NCBI GenBank assembly: GCA_013204155.1
Contig: JABMOK010000145.1
Location: 1-33,917 of the forward strand
From: Pseudohongiella sp.
Lineage (GTDB): Bacteria > Pseudomonadota > Gammaproteobacteria > Pseudomonadales > Pseudohongiellaceae
Length of the DNA stretch: 33,917 bases
Reading direction: 5' to 3'
The position numbers were made by a program, and so were the translations under genes. The notes beneath the pieces are model-generated. The model did no database searches and had not been told where the DNA came from. It worked only from the letters and a program-made list of their open reading frames with translations. Of the stretch, positions 16,801 to 25,140 are shown one piece after another (positions within the stretch are counted from its first letter, which is position 1; the number at the start of each line of letters is the position of its first letter).

Positions 16801-18348
16801 TTAGGAAAACTGGCTCTCAGCGTGCATTCTTAGATTGATCATGCGCATTGCGGCCTTAACACCGGCCAACACCTGATTGGAATCTACGCCACGCGTCTTG
16901 AATTCATCACCTTCCCATTCCCAGGTGATAATACATTCGGTTAAGGCATCGATATTGCCACCGCGAGGAATATGCACTTCGTAGTCCACCAGCGCTGGCA
17001 TCACAAACTTTCTAAGTTTGAGTATTTTCTCCATTGCATCAAAGAATGCCGCAAAACCACCGTTGCCTGAACCCGAACCCTGAGATTCCTTGCCTTCCAG
17101 AGATATCCGTACGCTTGCTGTGCTTTCAACATTCAGACCACTATTGATATAGCAATTCAACAGAGTAATGTGATGATATTCCCCACTTTCCATCACATCG
17201 GCAATAATAAAGGGCAGGTCTTCGGAGGTGATTATGTGTTTGGAATCACCCAGCTTGACAATTTGTTGCAGCACTTTTGCCTGATCCTCTTTAGATAAAC
17301 TAATGCCCAGTTCGTCCAGATTATTGATCAATGAGGCCTTACCGCTCATCTTGCCCAGCGCATAAACACGTTTTCGGGCAAACCGTTCAGGATTCAATTC
17401 AGTGACATACAGATCGCCTTTCAAATCTCCGTCAGCATGAATGCCTGCCGTCTGGGTAAATACATCCGCTCCAACCACCGGTGTATTGGCGGCAATCCAT
17501 TTGCCGGAAAAGTTTTCCACCATACGACTTAATACCGCAATTCTGCTCTCGTCGATCGACAGTTGCATTCCCATCTTGTCCTTCAAAGCCACCGCCACTT
17601 CCGCCAGAGACGCATTGCCCGCACGCTCTCCCAGACAATTTATGGTGCAATGCACGGTATTAATGCCAGCTTTTACCGCCGCAAGTGCATTGGCCGTCGC
17701 CAAGCCGTAGTCATTATGTGGATGAAAATCAAATTCCAGCAACGGGAATTGCTGCATCATCTCGGTAAGAGAATCATGAACTTCTTCAGGTGACATAACA
17801 CCCAGCGTATCCGGCAGCAGATAATGCCCAATACCGAAATCCGCTGTGGCAGATACCAGGCCAAGAACATAGTCCTTGCTGTCTATATAGCCATTGGACC
17901 AGTCTTCCAAATACATATTAACCGCAAGACCCTGCTCTTTGGCATAAGCCACCGTCAGCGCTATGCCCTCTATGTGTTGCTCGAGATTCTTCCCCAGCTG
18001 CTCTCGGCAATGTTTTTCGCTGCCCTTGGCGAGAAGATTAATCACCTTGGCACCCGTACTGACGATCCAGTCTACGCTACGCTTGTGATCGACGAAGCCC
18101 AATACTTCAATCCGATCAAGCAGCCCTTCCTCGGCGGCCCATGCGGTAATCTCGGCCACGGCTTTGCGCTCACCCTCTGACACACAGGCCGAGGCGACTT
18201 CTATCCGGTCTACCTTCAGGGATTGCAGCAGTCCACGGGCAATATTCACCTTCTCATTGACCGAAAAAGAGACTCCCTGAGTTTGTTCTCCGTCACGCAA
18301 GGTTGTATCTAACAAACTGATGTGACGGGTTTGTGCTAAGGCACGCAT
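16801..18348 (-). CDS. 2-isopropylmalate/citramalate synthase-like enzyme with regulatory domain
   Basis: 515 aa from ATG 18348 (AGGGA upstream); the longer frame to 18438 is not favoured. HMGL-like TIM barrel: ISLLDTTLRDGEQTQGVSFS with Arg18 and metal Asp19, FDFHPHNDYGLATANAL (metal His pair), INCLGERAGNASLAEV. A LeuA dimer regulatory domain ends the protein (from about residue 395). It is not the long-form LeuA at 4817, with which similarity is limited to barrel motifs. Members of this group are annotated as 2-isopropylmalate, citramalate or homocitrate synthases; sequence alone does not decide. If citramalate synthase, with the neighbouring LeuB-like enzyme it would supply 2-oxobutyrate for isoleucine from pyruvate. 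Divergent from pntAA. Confidence 0.82.
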   Translation of the reverse strand: MRALAQTRHISLLDTTLRDGEQTQGVSFSVNEKVNIARGLLQSLKVDRIEVASACVSEGERKAVAEITAWAAEEGLLDRIEVLGFVDHKRSVDWIVSTGAKVINLLAKGSEKHCREQLGKNLEQHIEGIALTVAYAKEQGLAVNMYLEDWSNGYIDSKDYVLGLVSATADFGIGHYLLPDTLGVMSPEEVHDSLTEMMQQFPLLEFDFHPHNDYGLATANALAAVKAGINTVHCTINCLGERAGNASLAEVAVALKDKMGMQLSIDESRIAVLSRMVENFSGKWIAANTPVVGADVFTQTAGIHADGDLKGDLYVTELNPERFARKRVYALGKMSGKASLINNLDELGISLSKEDQAKVLQQIVKLGDSKHIITSEDLPFIIADVMESGEYHHITLLNCYINSGLNVESTASVRISLEGKESQGSGSGNGGFAAFFDAMEKILKLRKFVMPALVDYEVHIPRGGNIDALTECIITWEWEGDEFKTRGVDSNQVLAGVKAAMRMINLRMHAESQFS

Positions 18349-18484
18349 GTCGATTCCCTGACTAAATGTTGAGTGGGACGCCTTGGTTCGCGTCACTGAT
18401 ATTGGCCATAGTAGCTGGCGGAGCTCGGATTCTAGCAAAAACTACCGCCTGAGATAAGACGAATAGCTGATTATTCCGCCTAAC

Positions 18485-18512
18485 TTGCACTTGAGAGGGA
18501 TCGTTATATACT
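18485..18512 (+). promoter_or_regulatory. Sigma70-type promoter for the pnt operon
   Basis: TTGCAC (18485-18490), 16-bp spacer, TATACT (18507-18512), 37 bp before the pntAA ATG. Same -35 and spacing as the tRNA-Leu promoter in this window. Confidence 0.6.
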
Positions 18513-18549
18513 GCGCCCTTCACGAAAATTTGAGAATTTGAGGTTTCGT

Positions 18550-19680
18550 ATGGCAATTCAAATCTGTGTGCCCAAAGAGGTTCGCAAAGACGAACAACGG
18601 GTGGCACTGGTACCAGACATTGTAAAACGGCTAGCCAAAGATGATGTGCAGATAAACGTAGAATCAGGCGCCGGCGAACTGGCGGGCTTTCCCGATAGCG
18701 ACTACGAGAGTGCTACCCTCGTGGCGTCCAGCGGCGAGTTACTCGGTAAGGCAGATATCTGCCTGACGGTAAATCCGGCTACTAATGAGCAGATCGACCA
18801 GCTCAAAGATGGCTCGATCTTGATCGGATACCTGAATCCGCACTCCGACCTCGAGCGTTTCAACAAATTGAAACAAAAAAACATCAGTGCCTTTTCCATG
18901 GAACTGATCCCCCGAATTTCCCGCGCGCAAGCCATGGACGCCCTCTCATCTCAGGCATCCATCGCCGGTTATAAGGCGGTACTGCTGGCGAGCAATATCC
19001 TTGGCAAGTTCTTTCCCATGCTGACTACCGCCGCTGGCACCATCCGACCCTCCAAGGTACTGATTATTGGTGCTGGTGTTGCCGGCTTGCAAGCCATCGC
19101 TACAGCAAGACGGCTTGGTGCCATCGTAGAGGGCTACGATGTGCGCGCTGCAGTAAAGGAGCAGGTTGAATCCCTTGGCGCAAAATTTGTCGATATTGAA
19201 ATCAAAGCCGAGGGCGACGGAGGATACGCCAGGGAACTAACCGACGAAGAAAAACAACAACAGCAAGCCATTCTGGCCAAGCATGTCGCGGCGGCAGATG
19301 TAATCGTCAGTACCGCCGCAATACCCGGCCGACCTTCTCCTCGCATCATCAGCACTGAAATGGTTGAAGGGATGCGCGCTGGTTCGGTAATAGTCGACCT
19401 CGCTGCCGAGGGTGGGGGTAATTGCGAGCTGACCAGGATTGACGAGACCGTACTGCATAAAGGCGTTAAAATTTATGGTCCGGTGAATGTTCCCAGCATG
19501 GTGGGCAATCATGCCAGCGAGCTTTACGCCAAAAACTTGTTAAATTTTCTTGAACTACTGATTCCCGAAGGCGCCATCAATATTGATCTCGAAGACGAAA
19601 TTATTCGTGGCAGCATCATTACCCATGGCGGTGAAATTCTTCATGCGGGTATCAAAGAACAACTAGAAGGAGCTTCCTGA
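18550..19680 (+). CDS. pntAA: NAD(P) transhydrogenase subunit alpha, part 1
   Basis: 376 aa from ATG 18550. This is the soluble NAD(H)-binding domain I of proton-translocating transhydrogenase, which uses the proton gradient to reduce NADP with NADH. Family motifs: VPKEVRKDEQRVALVPD at the start, IPRISRAQAMDALSSQASIAGYKA, the Rossmann GAGVAGLQAIATARRLGAIVEGYDVR, and VIVDLAAEGGGNCELT. In E. coli the alpha subunit is one polypeptide; here it is split, as in Rhodospirillum and Pseudomonas, and the membrane part is the next gene. Stop and next start overlap (TGATG). GAGG precedes the ATG by about seven bases. Confidence 0.96.
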   Translation: MAIQICVPKEVRKDEQRVALVPDIVKRLAKDDVQINVESGAGELAGFPDSDYESATLVASSGELLGKADICLTVNPATNEQIDQLKDGSILIGYLNPHSDLERFNKLKQKNISAFSMELIPRISRAQAMDALSSQASIAGYKAVLLASNILGKFFPMLTTAAGTIRPSKVLIIGAGVAGLQAIATARRLGAIVEGYDVRAAVKEQVESLGAKFVDIEIKAEGDGGYARELTDEEKQQQQAILAKHVAAADVIVSTAAIPGRPSPRIISTEMVEGMRAGSVIVDLAAEGGGNCELTRIDETVLHKGVKIYGPVNVPSMVGNHASELYAKNLLNFLELLIPEGAINIDLEDEIIRGSIITHGGEILHAGIKEQLEGAS

Positions 19681-19985
19681 TGATTGAAGGTCTCGCGGCA
19701 ATATACATATTCATGTTGGCCGGTTTTACCGGCTACGAAATAATTAGCAAGGTACCGGTCATTTTGCATACCCCCTTGATGTCCGGCTCAAATTTCGTGC
19801 ACGGCATTGTATTGGTAGGCGCCATGGTTGCGCTCGGAATCGCCGATTCCACCACAGAACAAGTTATCGGCTTTATCGCCGTCTTGCTCGGCGCAGGCAA
19901 CGCGGTAGGTGGTTATGTAGTGACCGAGCGCATGCTGGAAATGTTCAAACCCAGCGACAAGCAATCTAAAGGGGGGAAATCATAG
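19680..19985 (+). CDS. pntAB: NAD(P) transhydrogenase subunit alpha, part 2
   Basis: 101 aa, the usual size. Membrane domain II half with three helices (AAIYIFMLAGFTGYEIISKVP; FVHGIVLVGAMVALGIA; VIGFIAVLLGAGNAVGGYVV). The TPLMSGSNFVHGIVLVGA block is a family signature. It begins on the last base of the pntAA stop and its TAG abuts the pntB ATG, so the three are translationally coupled. Works in the inner membrane as part of the proton channel. Confidence 0.96.
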   Translation: MIEGLAAIYIFMLAGFTGYEIISKVPVILHTPLMSGSNFVHGIVLVGAMVALGIADSTTEQVIGFIAVLLGAGNAVGGYVVTERMLEMFKPSDKQSKGGKS

Positions 19986-21419
19986 ATGGAAACTATCATT
20001 CAGGCCTCCTATTTAATCGCCGCGGCGCTTTTCATTCTTGGCCTCAAACAAATGAGTTCTCCCGTCACTGCCCGACGCGGTATTTTGTGGGCAGGGGCTG
20101 GTATGGTTCTGGCTACCCTTGTGACCTTTATGACACCGGAGATTCTGGCTGGCGAGCAGGTTAACAGCAATATTCTGTTAATCATCGTGGCCATCGCTCT
20201 CGGTGGTGGCTATGCGTGGTATAGCGGCAAAAAAGTCGCCATGACCGACATGCCGCAGATGATCGCCATGTACAATGGCATGGGTGGCGGCGCCGCCGCC
20301 GCTATTGCCGCCGTCGAATTACTCAAGGCCAGCACAGAAGCCTCCAATGATCTAAGCGGAGCAACTACCGTGGCGAACGTGCTGGGAACAGACGTTGCCA
20401 TACTTGGTATTCTCGGCGCGATAATCGGCACCATTTCTTTCAGTGGCAGTATTATCGCCTGGGCCAAACTCGATGGCCGCTTGAATCGCAGCAAGTTATT
20501 GCCCAAGCAACATCTGGTTAACGCGGTGCTGGCAATAGCGACGGTCGGTTTCGCCGCGGCTATCTATTTCAGCGCCGATATTAATACCATCATCATCTTC
20601 TACGCGCTTGCCCTGGTTCTGGGAATTTTTATTACTGTTCCGGTAGGTGGCGCGGACATGCCGGTGATCATTTCACTGTTCAACGCACTCACCGGATTAG
20701 CCGTGGGCTTCGAGGGCTATGTGCTTGGCAACGCGGCAATGATTATCGCCGGCATCGTAGTTGGCTCGGCCGGCTCCCTGCTCACGCAACTGATGGCGAA
20801 AGCCATGAATCGCTCAGTCGCCAATGTATTCTTCGCCGGAGTCGGCACAGGAGATGTTGTCGCCAGCGGCGATGGCACTGAAGGCGTGATGAAGGAAATA
20901 CAGGCACAGGATGCCGGTATTCTGATGTCCTTTGCCAGCCAGGTAGTGATCATCCCCGGTTACGGCATGGCCGTAGCCCAGGCTCAGCACAAGATCTGGG
21001 AACTCACGCAAATACTCACCGAGAAAGGTGTGTCGGTTAAGTTTGCCATTCACCCGGTAGCGGGTCGTATGCCGGGTCATATGAACGTACTGCTGGCGGA
21101 AGCCGGCGTGCCATATGACATGATTTATGACATGGATGACATCAACGCCGACTTCAAGAACACCACTGTTGCACTGGTAATTGGCGCCAACGATGTAGTG
21201 AATCCTTCCGCCAAGAATGACACCAGCAGCCCGTTGTATGGCATGCCAATCCTGGATGCGATGAATGCGGATAATGTCATTGTTATCAAACGTGGCCGCG
21301 GAGCTGGATTCTCCGGCGTAGAAAACCCATTGTTCTTTGCTGATAACACCAAGATGTTATTTGGTGATGGACAGAAGGCCGCCAGTGCATTGATTCAGGC
21401 TGTAAAAGAACTCGGTTGA
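19986..21419 (+). CDS. pntB: NAD(P) transhydrogenase subunit beta
   Basis: 477 aa, full length. The N-terminal ~280 residues contain about eight to nine transmembrane helices, with the conserved DMPQMIAMYNGMGGGAAA and PVGGADMPVIISLFNALTG loops. The C-terminal NADP(H)-binding domain III starts with the VVIIPGYGMAVAQAQH fingerprint, then FAIHPVAGRMPGHMNVLLAEA, VALVIGANDVVNP and VIVIKRGRGAGFSGVENPLFF. Third gene of the pnt operon. Provides NADPH for biosynthesis and glutathione reduction. Confidence 0.97.
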   Translation: METIIQASYLIAAALFILGLKQMSSPVTARRGILWAGAGMVLATLVTFMTPEILAGEQVNSNILLIIVAIALGGGYAWYSGKKVAMTDMPQMIAMYNGMGGGAAAAIAAVELLKASTEASNDLSGATTVANVLGTDVAILGILGAIIGTISFSGSIIAWAKLDGRLNRSKLLPKQHLVNAVLAIATVGFAAAIYFSADINTIIIFYALALVLGIFITVPVGGADMPVIISLFNALTGLAVGFEGYVLGNAAMIIAGIVVGSAGSLLTQLMAKAMNRSVANVFFAGVGTGDVVASGDGTEGVMKEIQAQDAGILMSFASQVVIIPGYGMAVAQAQHKIWELTQILTEKGVSVKFAIHPVAGRMPGHMNVLLAEAGVPYDMIYDMDDINADFKNTTVALVIGANDVVNPSAKNDTSSPLYGMPILDAMNADNVIVIKRGRGAGFSGVENPLFFADNTKMLFGDGQKAASALIQAVKELG

Positions 21420-21428
21420 AATTGATTT

Positions 21429-21920
21429 TTGGCTAACACCGACTCAAGACACATTTTGCAACAACAACCACGCGCCGGTCTGTTACGGCGCTTGGCGGCC
21501 CTACTCTACGACGGTTTTCTGGTGGCGGCAATCTGGATGCTGATCGGTTATAGCATGCAATTTATTGTGGGACCCGACACTAATCAGTTAGTCGATGGCG
21601 TCGTGCAAACCAATCCTTTAATAGACAATATCCTTTTCCTGCTGATGCTCATCAGCAGCAGCGGTTTTTATATCTGGTTCTGGACTCGCAGCGGACAAAC
21701 GCTTGGCATGATCGCCTGGCGCATCAAACTTGTCGCTAATGATGGCGGATTGATTAGCGTCAGGCAGGGTATTATTCGTTTCCTCGCCGCCTGGCCCTCT
21801 TTCTTTATGTTTGGGCTAGGGTACTTCTGGCTAACCATCGACGCTAACGGCGATGCCTTCCACGACAAACTCTCAAACAGCAAGGTTATTGTAGTGCCTA
21901 AGTCTCATCAACCCTTCTGA
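21429..21920 (+). CDS. RDD-family membrane protein
   Basis: 163 aa from a TTG at 21429, nine bases after the pntB stop; no ATG occurs before the first helix, and no clear ribosome binding site, so reinitiation after pntB is likely. The RDD signature is visible: AGLLRRLAALLYDGFLVAAIW (Arg and Asp of the name), two further helices, and GQTLGMIAWRIKLVANDGG, then HDKLSNSKVIVV at the end. RDD proteins are small inner-membrane proteins, some linked to Na+/H+ antiport; function here unknown. The gene is convergent with a DUF6122-like gene and the gap shows only a short AT-rich stretch. Confidence 0.85.
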   Translation: MANTDSRHILQQQPRAGLLRRLAALLYDGFLVAAIWMLIGYSMQFIVGPDTNQLVDGVVQTNPLIDNILFLLMLISSSGFYIWFWTRSGQTLGMIAWRIKLVANDGGLISVRQGIIRFLAAWPSFFMFGLGYFWLTIDANGDAFHDKLSNSKVIVVPKSHQPF

Positions 21921-21977
21921 TTTTCAAGCCATTTTAAAGACTTGATTGATCGTTGCCTGACTCCGCTATTGAGTTAT

Positions 21978-22295
21978 TCATTCAAAATACCAGATTCCGC
22001 CGTTTACATAGCAGTCTGTGCTATCGAGAATCATGTGAATGCAAAGTCCAATCCCCAGGGCTCGCGTCTTGCTGGGCAGTAGCGCAGAAACATAGATGAG
22101 TATCGGGATGATTGTGTGCAGGGGGTGAAAACCCATACTGCATCGCGTCGGATCATACATTGGACTGGCGAATACATGGTCGATATCAATCACCAGAGCT
22201 ATCAACATTATCGAATAAGTTCTGCTCCAGGTTTTTCGATAAAAGCCAATAGCGAATAGCAGCGGAATCATGAAATGTAGGGCAATATGCGTAAT
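21978..22295 (-). CDS. DUF6122-like membrane protein, apparent ATT start
   Basis: 105 aa if started at ATT 22295, 97 aa from ATG 22271. The body reads DIDHVFASPMYDPTRCSMGFHPLHT and LGIGLCIHMILDSTDCY, matching the DUF6122 family of small membrane proteins with conserved Asp and His (reminiscent of metal-dependent membrane hydrolases). Relatives begin with a HxxLHFxxP segment; here that segment (THIALHFMIPLLFA) is partly upstream of the first ATG. AGGAG (22302-22306) sits six bases before the ATT, whereas no ribosome binding site precedes the ATG. An in-frame stop lies further up and no ATG, GTG or TTG intervenes. Divergent from eptA. Family fairly sure; start codon is inference. Confidence 0.65.
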   Translation of the reverse strand: MTHIALHFMIPLLFAIGFYRKTWSRTYSIMLIALVIDIDHVFASPMYDPTRCSMGFHPLHTIIPILIYVSALLPSKTRALGIGLCIHMILDSTDCYVNGGIWYFE

Positions 22296-22407
22296 ACGAA
22301 GCTCCTGAGAATGGGAATAGATAAAATACTGGCCTGTCAGTAGGCTGGATTGTAAACCCTCCCGCCCTCTCTAATCTATTTTCCATCACGCTACCTTTCG
22401 TCATTTT

Positions 22408-22424
22408 CTTCAGATTTCCTTAAG
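22408..22424 (+). promoter_or_regulatory. PmrA/BasR-like box upstream of eptA
   Basis: CTTCAG-ATTTC-CTTAAG is two half sites with 5-bp spacing, 11 of 12 bases matching the PmrA consensus (CTTAAG-N5-CTTAAG). It lies 263 bp upstream of the eptA-type gene and 113 bp upstream of the divergent DUF6122-like gene. PmrA regulates phosphoethanolamine transferases in several gammaproteobacteria. No pmrAB is in the window. Confidence 0.5.
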
Positions 22425-22595
22425 ATTGAGTCTGTAGCATTAACTGCCACGTTAAACGTAATAGACTCGAATATTGAACTTTCAGAGCCTGTCCGATCTA
22501 TTGCTGCCTGTAAACCTGATTGGAGGGGAGTAGACAAGGCTGAACTGGTGATACCTGCCCGCTTACTCAGATAAAAAAGGGGGAAGGAATAGAAG

Positions 22596-22652
22596 ATGAA
22601 ATATTCCGAATCAAGAAAATTGGCAGAGTATAAAGAAACATCAGGGAACTAA
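22596..22652 (+). CDS. Possible 18-aa leader peptide before eptA
   Basis: ATG AAA TAT ... TAA, coding MKYSESRKLAEYKETSGN, with AAGGA at good spacing (22583-22587). It ends 34 bp before the eptA ATG, which itself has only a weak ribosome binding site. A second 12-codon ORF (22658-22696) overlaps that ATG. Could be a coupling or leader peptide; could be chance. Confidence 0.25.
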   Translation: MKYSESRKLAEYKETSGN

Positions 22653-22686
22653 TTAAAATGCCCAGACACTACAATTCGACGAGTCT

Positions 22687-24339
22687 ATGTTATTAATTCC
22701 AACTAGTTTGAAATCAAAGATTGCCTTGGCTATACCAAGGCTCACTGACTCCTCCTCATCAAAAATTATAGTTGCAACCGCTCTCTTCATAATTTTATTT
22801 GGAAATTTTAGATTCGCTAAAAATATTCTTGCTGTTTTCCCGTTTAATATTAACAACCTCTACTTCCTGATAACGCTAGCAGTACTGTTCGCCTGCGGGA
22901 CGATAATCGCCGCGTCCCTATTCTGTTTCAAATTCAGCACCAAGCCCGTATTGATAGGAATTTTGCTTCTATCATCAACAACCGCCTATTTCATGGATAC
23001 CTACAATGTCATCATAGACGACGTAATGATAGACAACATCATGCGAACCGACCAAGCCGAGGTGGGTAATCTAATATCATTTCGTCAAATTCTCTATATA
23101 GTCTTGCTTGGGATATTACCTTCAATTGCAGTTTGGAAAACCAAAATTCATTACCTGGCTTTTCGGAAGGAATTATTCGCTCGCCTAAAACTTTGGATGG
23201 TTTGCATTACTCTGATATTGATTTCCTTATTTTCTTCTGCTAATTCCTACGCTTCATTTATACGAGAGCATAAATTACTCCGATTTTATGCCAACCCGAC
23301 CTACATCTTTTACTCGCTTGGTCTTTATGGTAAAAACCAGATTGTCCGTGAAGCTTTTCTCGATTTCGAAGAAATAGCCGTCGACGCCGCAATACCGGTT
23401 AGTACAGGGCGCCGAAAATTGGTCATTCTTGTTGCTGGCGAGACCGTAAGAAGCGACCATCTTTCATTAAATGGCTATCAGCGAGAGACAACTCCGTATT
23501 TGGCGAAAGAAAAGATTGTGAACTTTCCTGATTTTTGGTCCTGCGGAACTTCCACTGCTGTATCTTTGCCCTGTATGTTTTCCATCTATGATCGGGATAA
23601 TTTTAATGCCGCAAAAGCTCAAACCACGGAAAACGTACTCGATGTGCTGCAACGACTTGGCGTCAACGTCATCTGGATGGACAATAATTCAGACTCGAAA
23701 GGGGTAGCAACACGGGTAACATTCGAGAACTACAAAACCCACGCCCTAAATGCAATCTGTAATCCGGAGTGCCGCGATATTGGCATGTTAGGCCATCTTG
23801 ATGACTACATAGATAAGCATCTCGAAGGAGACATCTTCATCGTCTTGCATCAAATGGGAAATCACGGTCCGGCCTACTTTAGACGCTATCCCGATGAGTT
23901 CGAAAAATTTATTCCGGCATGCAAGACAAATTTGCTGCAAAACTGTAGCAATGAAGAAATTGTCAATTCCTACGACAACGCAATTTTGTACACCGACTTT
24001 TTCCTTTCCAATACGATAGAATTTTTGAAAGAGCATAATGATAAATTCGAGACCACCATGCTTTATATAAGCGACCACGGAGAATCCCTGGGCGAATACA
24101 ACCTGTATCTGCATGGACTGCCTTATATCCTGGCCCCGGCGTCACAAAAACATGTCCCTATGATTATGTGGATGGGGAAATGCATCAACTCAATTGAACC
24201 CGCCTGTGCTTCATTAAGAAATTCCCCTTCAAACAATTATTCCCAAGACAGTATATTTCATACGATTCTGGGACTCATGGATGTATCTACCACGGCCTAT
24301 AATGCTTCTCTCGATATCCTCGACCACCATGCCGATTAA
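22687..24339 (+). CDS. eptA: Lipid A phosphoethanolamine transferase, EptA/MCR family
   Basis: 550 aa. Inner-membrane enzyme that moves phosphoethanolamine from phosphatidylethanolamine to lipid A or another head group. About five N-terminal helices (residues ~27-185) precede a periplasmic alkaline-phosphatase-fold domain. Active site: VAGETVRSDHLSLNGY (metal Glu252), SCGTSTAVSLPCMFS (nucleophile Thr about 288), GNHGP (His393) and YISDHGESLGE (Asp463, His464). Six or more cysteines in the periplasmic part fit the disulphides of this family. The same segments occur in MCR colistin-resistance proteins and chromosomal EptA; this looks chromosomal, without insertion sequences. By eye the gene and the next are AT-richer than their neighbours, hinting at acquisition. 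A PmrA-like box lies upstream. Confidence 0.92.
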   Translation: MLLIPTSLKSKIALAIPRLTDSSSSKIIVATALFIILFGNFRFAKNILAVFPFNINNLYFLITLAVLFACGTIIAASLFCFKFSTKPVLIGILLLSSTTAYFMDTYNVIIDDVMIDNIMRTDQAEVGNLISFRQILYIVLLGILPSIAVWKTKIHYLAFRKELFARLKLWMVCITLILISLFSSANSYASFIREHKLLRFYANPTYIFYSLGLYGKNQIVREAFLDFEEIAVDAAIPVSTGRRKLVILVAGETVRSDHLSLNGYQRETTPYLAKEKIVNFPDFWSCGTSTAVSLPCMFSIYDRDNFNAAKAQTTENVLDVLQRLGVNVIWMDNNSDSKGVATRVTFENYKTHALNAICNPECRDIGMLGHLDDYIDKHLEGDIFIVLHQMGNHGPAYFRRYPDEFEKFIPACKTNLLQNCSNEEIVNSYDNAILYTDFFLSNTIEFLKEHNDKFETTMLYISDHGESLGEYNLYLHGLPYILAPASQKHVPMIMWMGKCINSIEPACASLRNSPSNNYSQDSIFHTILGLMDVSTTAYNASLDILDHHAD

Positions 24340-25024
24340 CAGGCAATTACTCATAACGTGTGCGGCCTTGCTGACATCGATTCTGTTTTTCGAATTCACA
24401 GACATGGACATCTTTCTGCAAGATTACCTGTATAATTTCGAATCCGGGAAATGGATAATTGATAGCAAGGAGCCGATTTCAAAATTTTTACTGTATGACG
24501 GCATCAGGGTTCTTTATGTTGTTCTGCTTCTTCTCGCCTTGGGAGTCAGAATTTTTCTTCGAAAAAAAACATTCCTCCAACCCTTTAAACAGGGCCTCCT
24601 TATCGTCTGCATATCTCTCGTGCTGATTCCTGCGGTAGTCAACATCGCCAAAGTCACTACCAATATCCCCTGCCCCAAGGACTTGATTCACTATGATGGA
24701 GATTATCCTCCCATCAGTTTATTTGGTGGATATCCAGAAAATTTTGAGCAGGAGAATAATATAAGGTGTTATCCGGCCGGGCATGCAAGCGGGGGTTTCG
24801 CTCTGATGTCACTTTTCTTTTTGTTTAACAGCAGAAGAGCTCAAACAATTGCGCTAGCCTCTAGCATGACCCTTGCCTGGACCGTAGGGTTCTACAAAAT
24901 TGGCATGGGCGATCATTTTCTTAGCCATACAATCACAACGATGTTATTAGCCTGGCTATTGATTCTACTAACGGCCAAGTTTGTTAGAGAAGCCAATTGG
25001 GGTAAATCCCTGTTTAAAAATTAG
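24329..25024 (+). CDS. PAP2-family membrane phosphatase
   Basis: About 231 aa from ATG 24329, overlapping the eptA stop by 11 bp; the longer start at 24281 would lie deep inside eptA. Five to six helices. The PAP2 catalytic motifs are present in variant form: KVTTNIPCPKD (motif 1, K...P), CYPAGHASGG (motif 2, normally PSGH) and KIGMGDHFLSHTITTMLLAW (motif 3, catalytic His). PAP2 enzymes next to eptA-type genes are thought to recycle diacylglycerol-derived or undecaprenyl phosphates, or act on lipid A phosphates. Probably co-translated with eptA. An 11-bp direct repeat TTAGCCGTTTA (25021-25031 and 25036-25046) covers its stop. Confidence 0.88.
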   Translation: MPINRQLLITCAALLTSILFFEFTDMDIFLQDYLYNFESGKWIIDSKEPISKFLLYDGIRVLYVVLLLLALGVRIFLRKKTFLQPFKQGLLIVCISLVLIPAVVNIAKVTTNIPCPKDLIHYDGDYPPISLFGGYPENFEQENNIRCYPAGHASGGFALMSLFFLFNSRRAQTIALASSMTLAWTVGFYKIGMGDHFLSHTITTMLLAWLLILLTAKFVREANWGKSLFKN

Positions 25025-25140
25025 CCGTTTAAACATTAGCCGTTTACCCATCACGCTAAAATTAATCCAGTAAAAATTTTGTCAGCTTGCCATTTGTGCT
25101 GCGAGTATCCGCGGCGCAATAGCATTGATAGAGTTACCTC

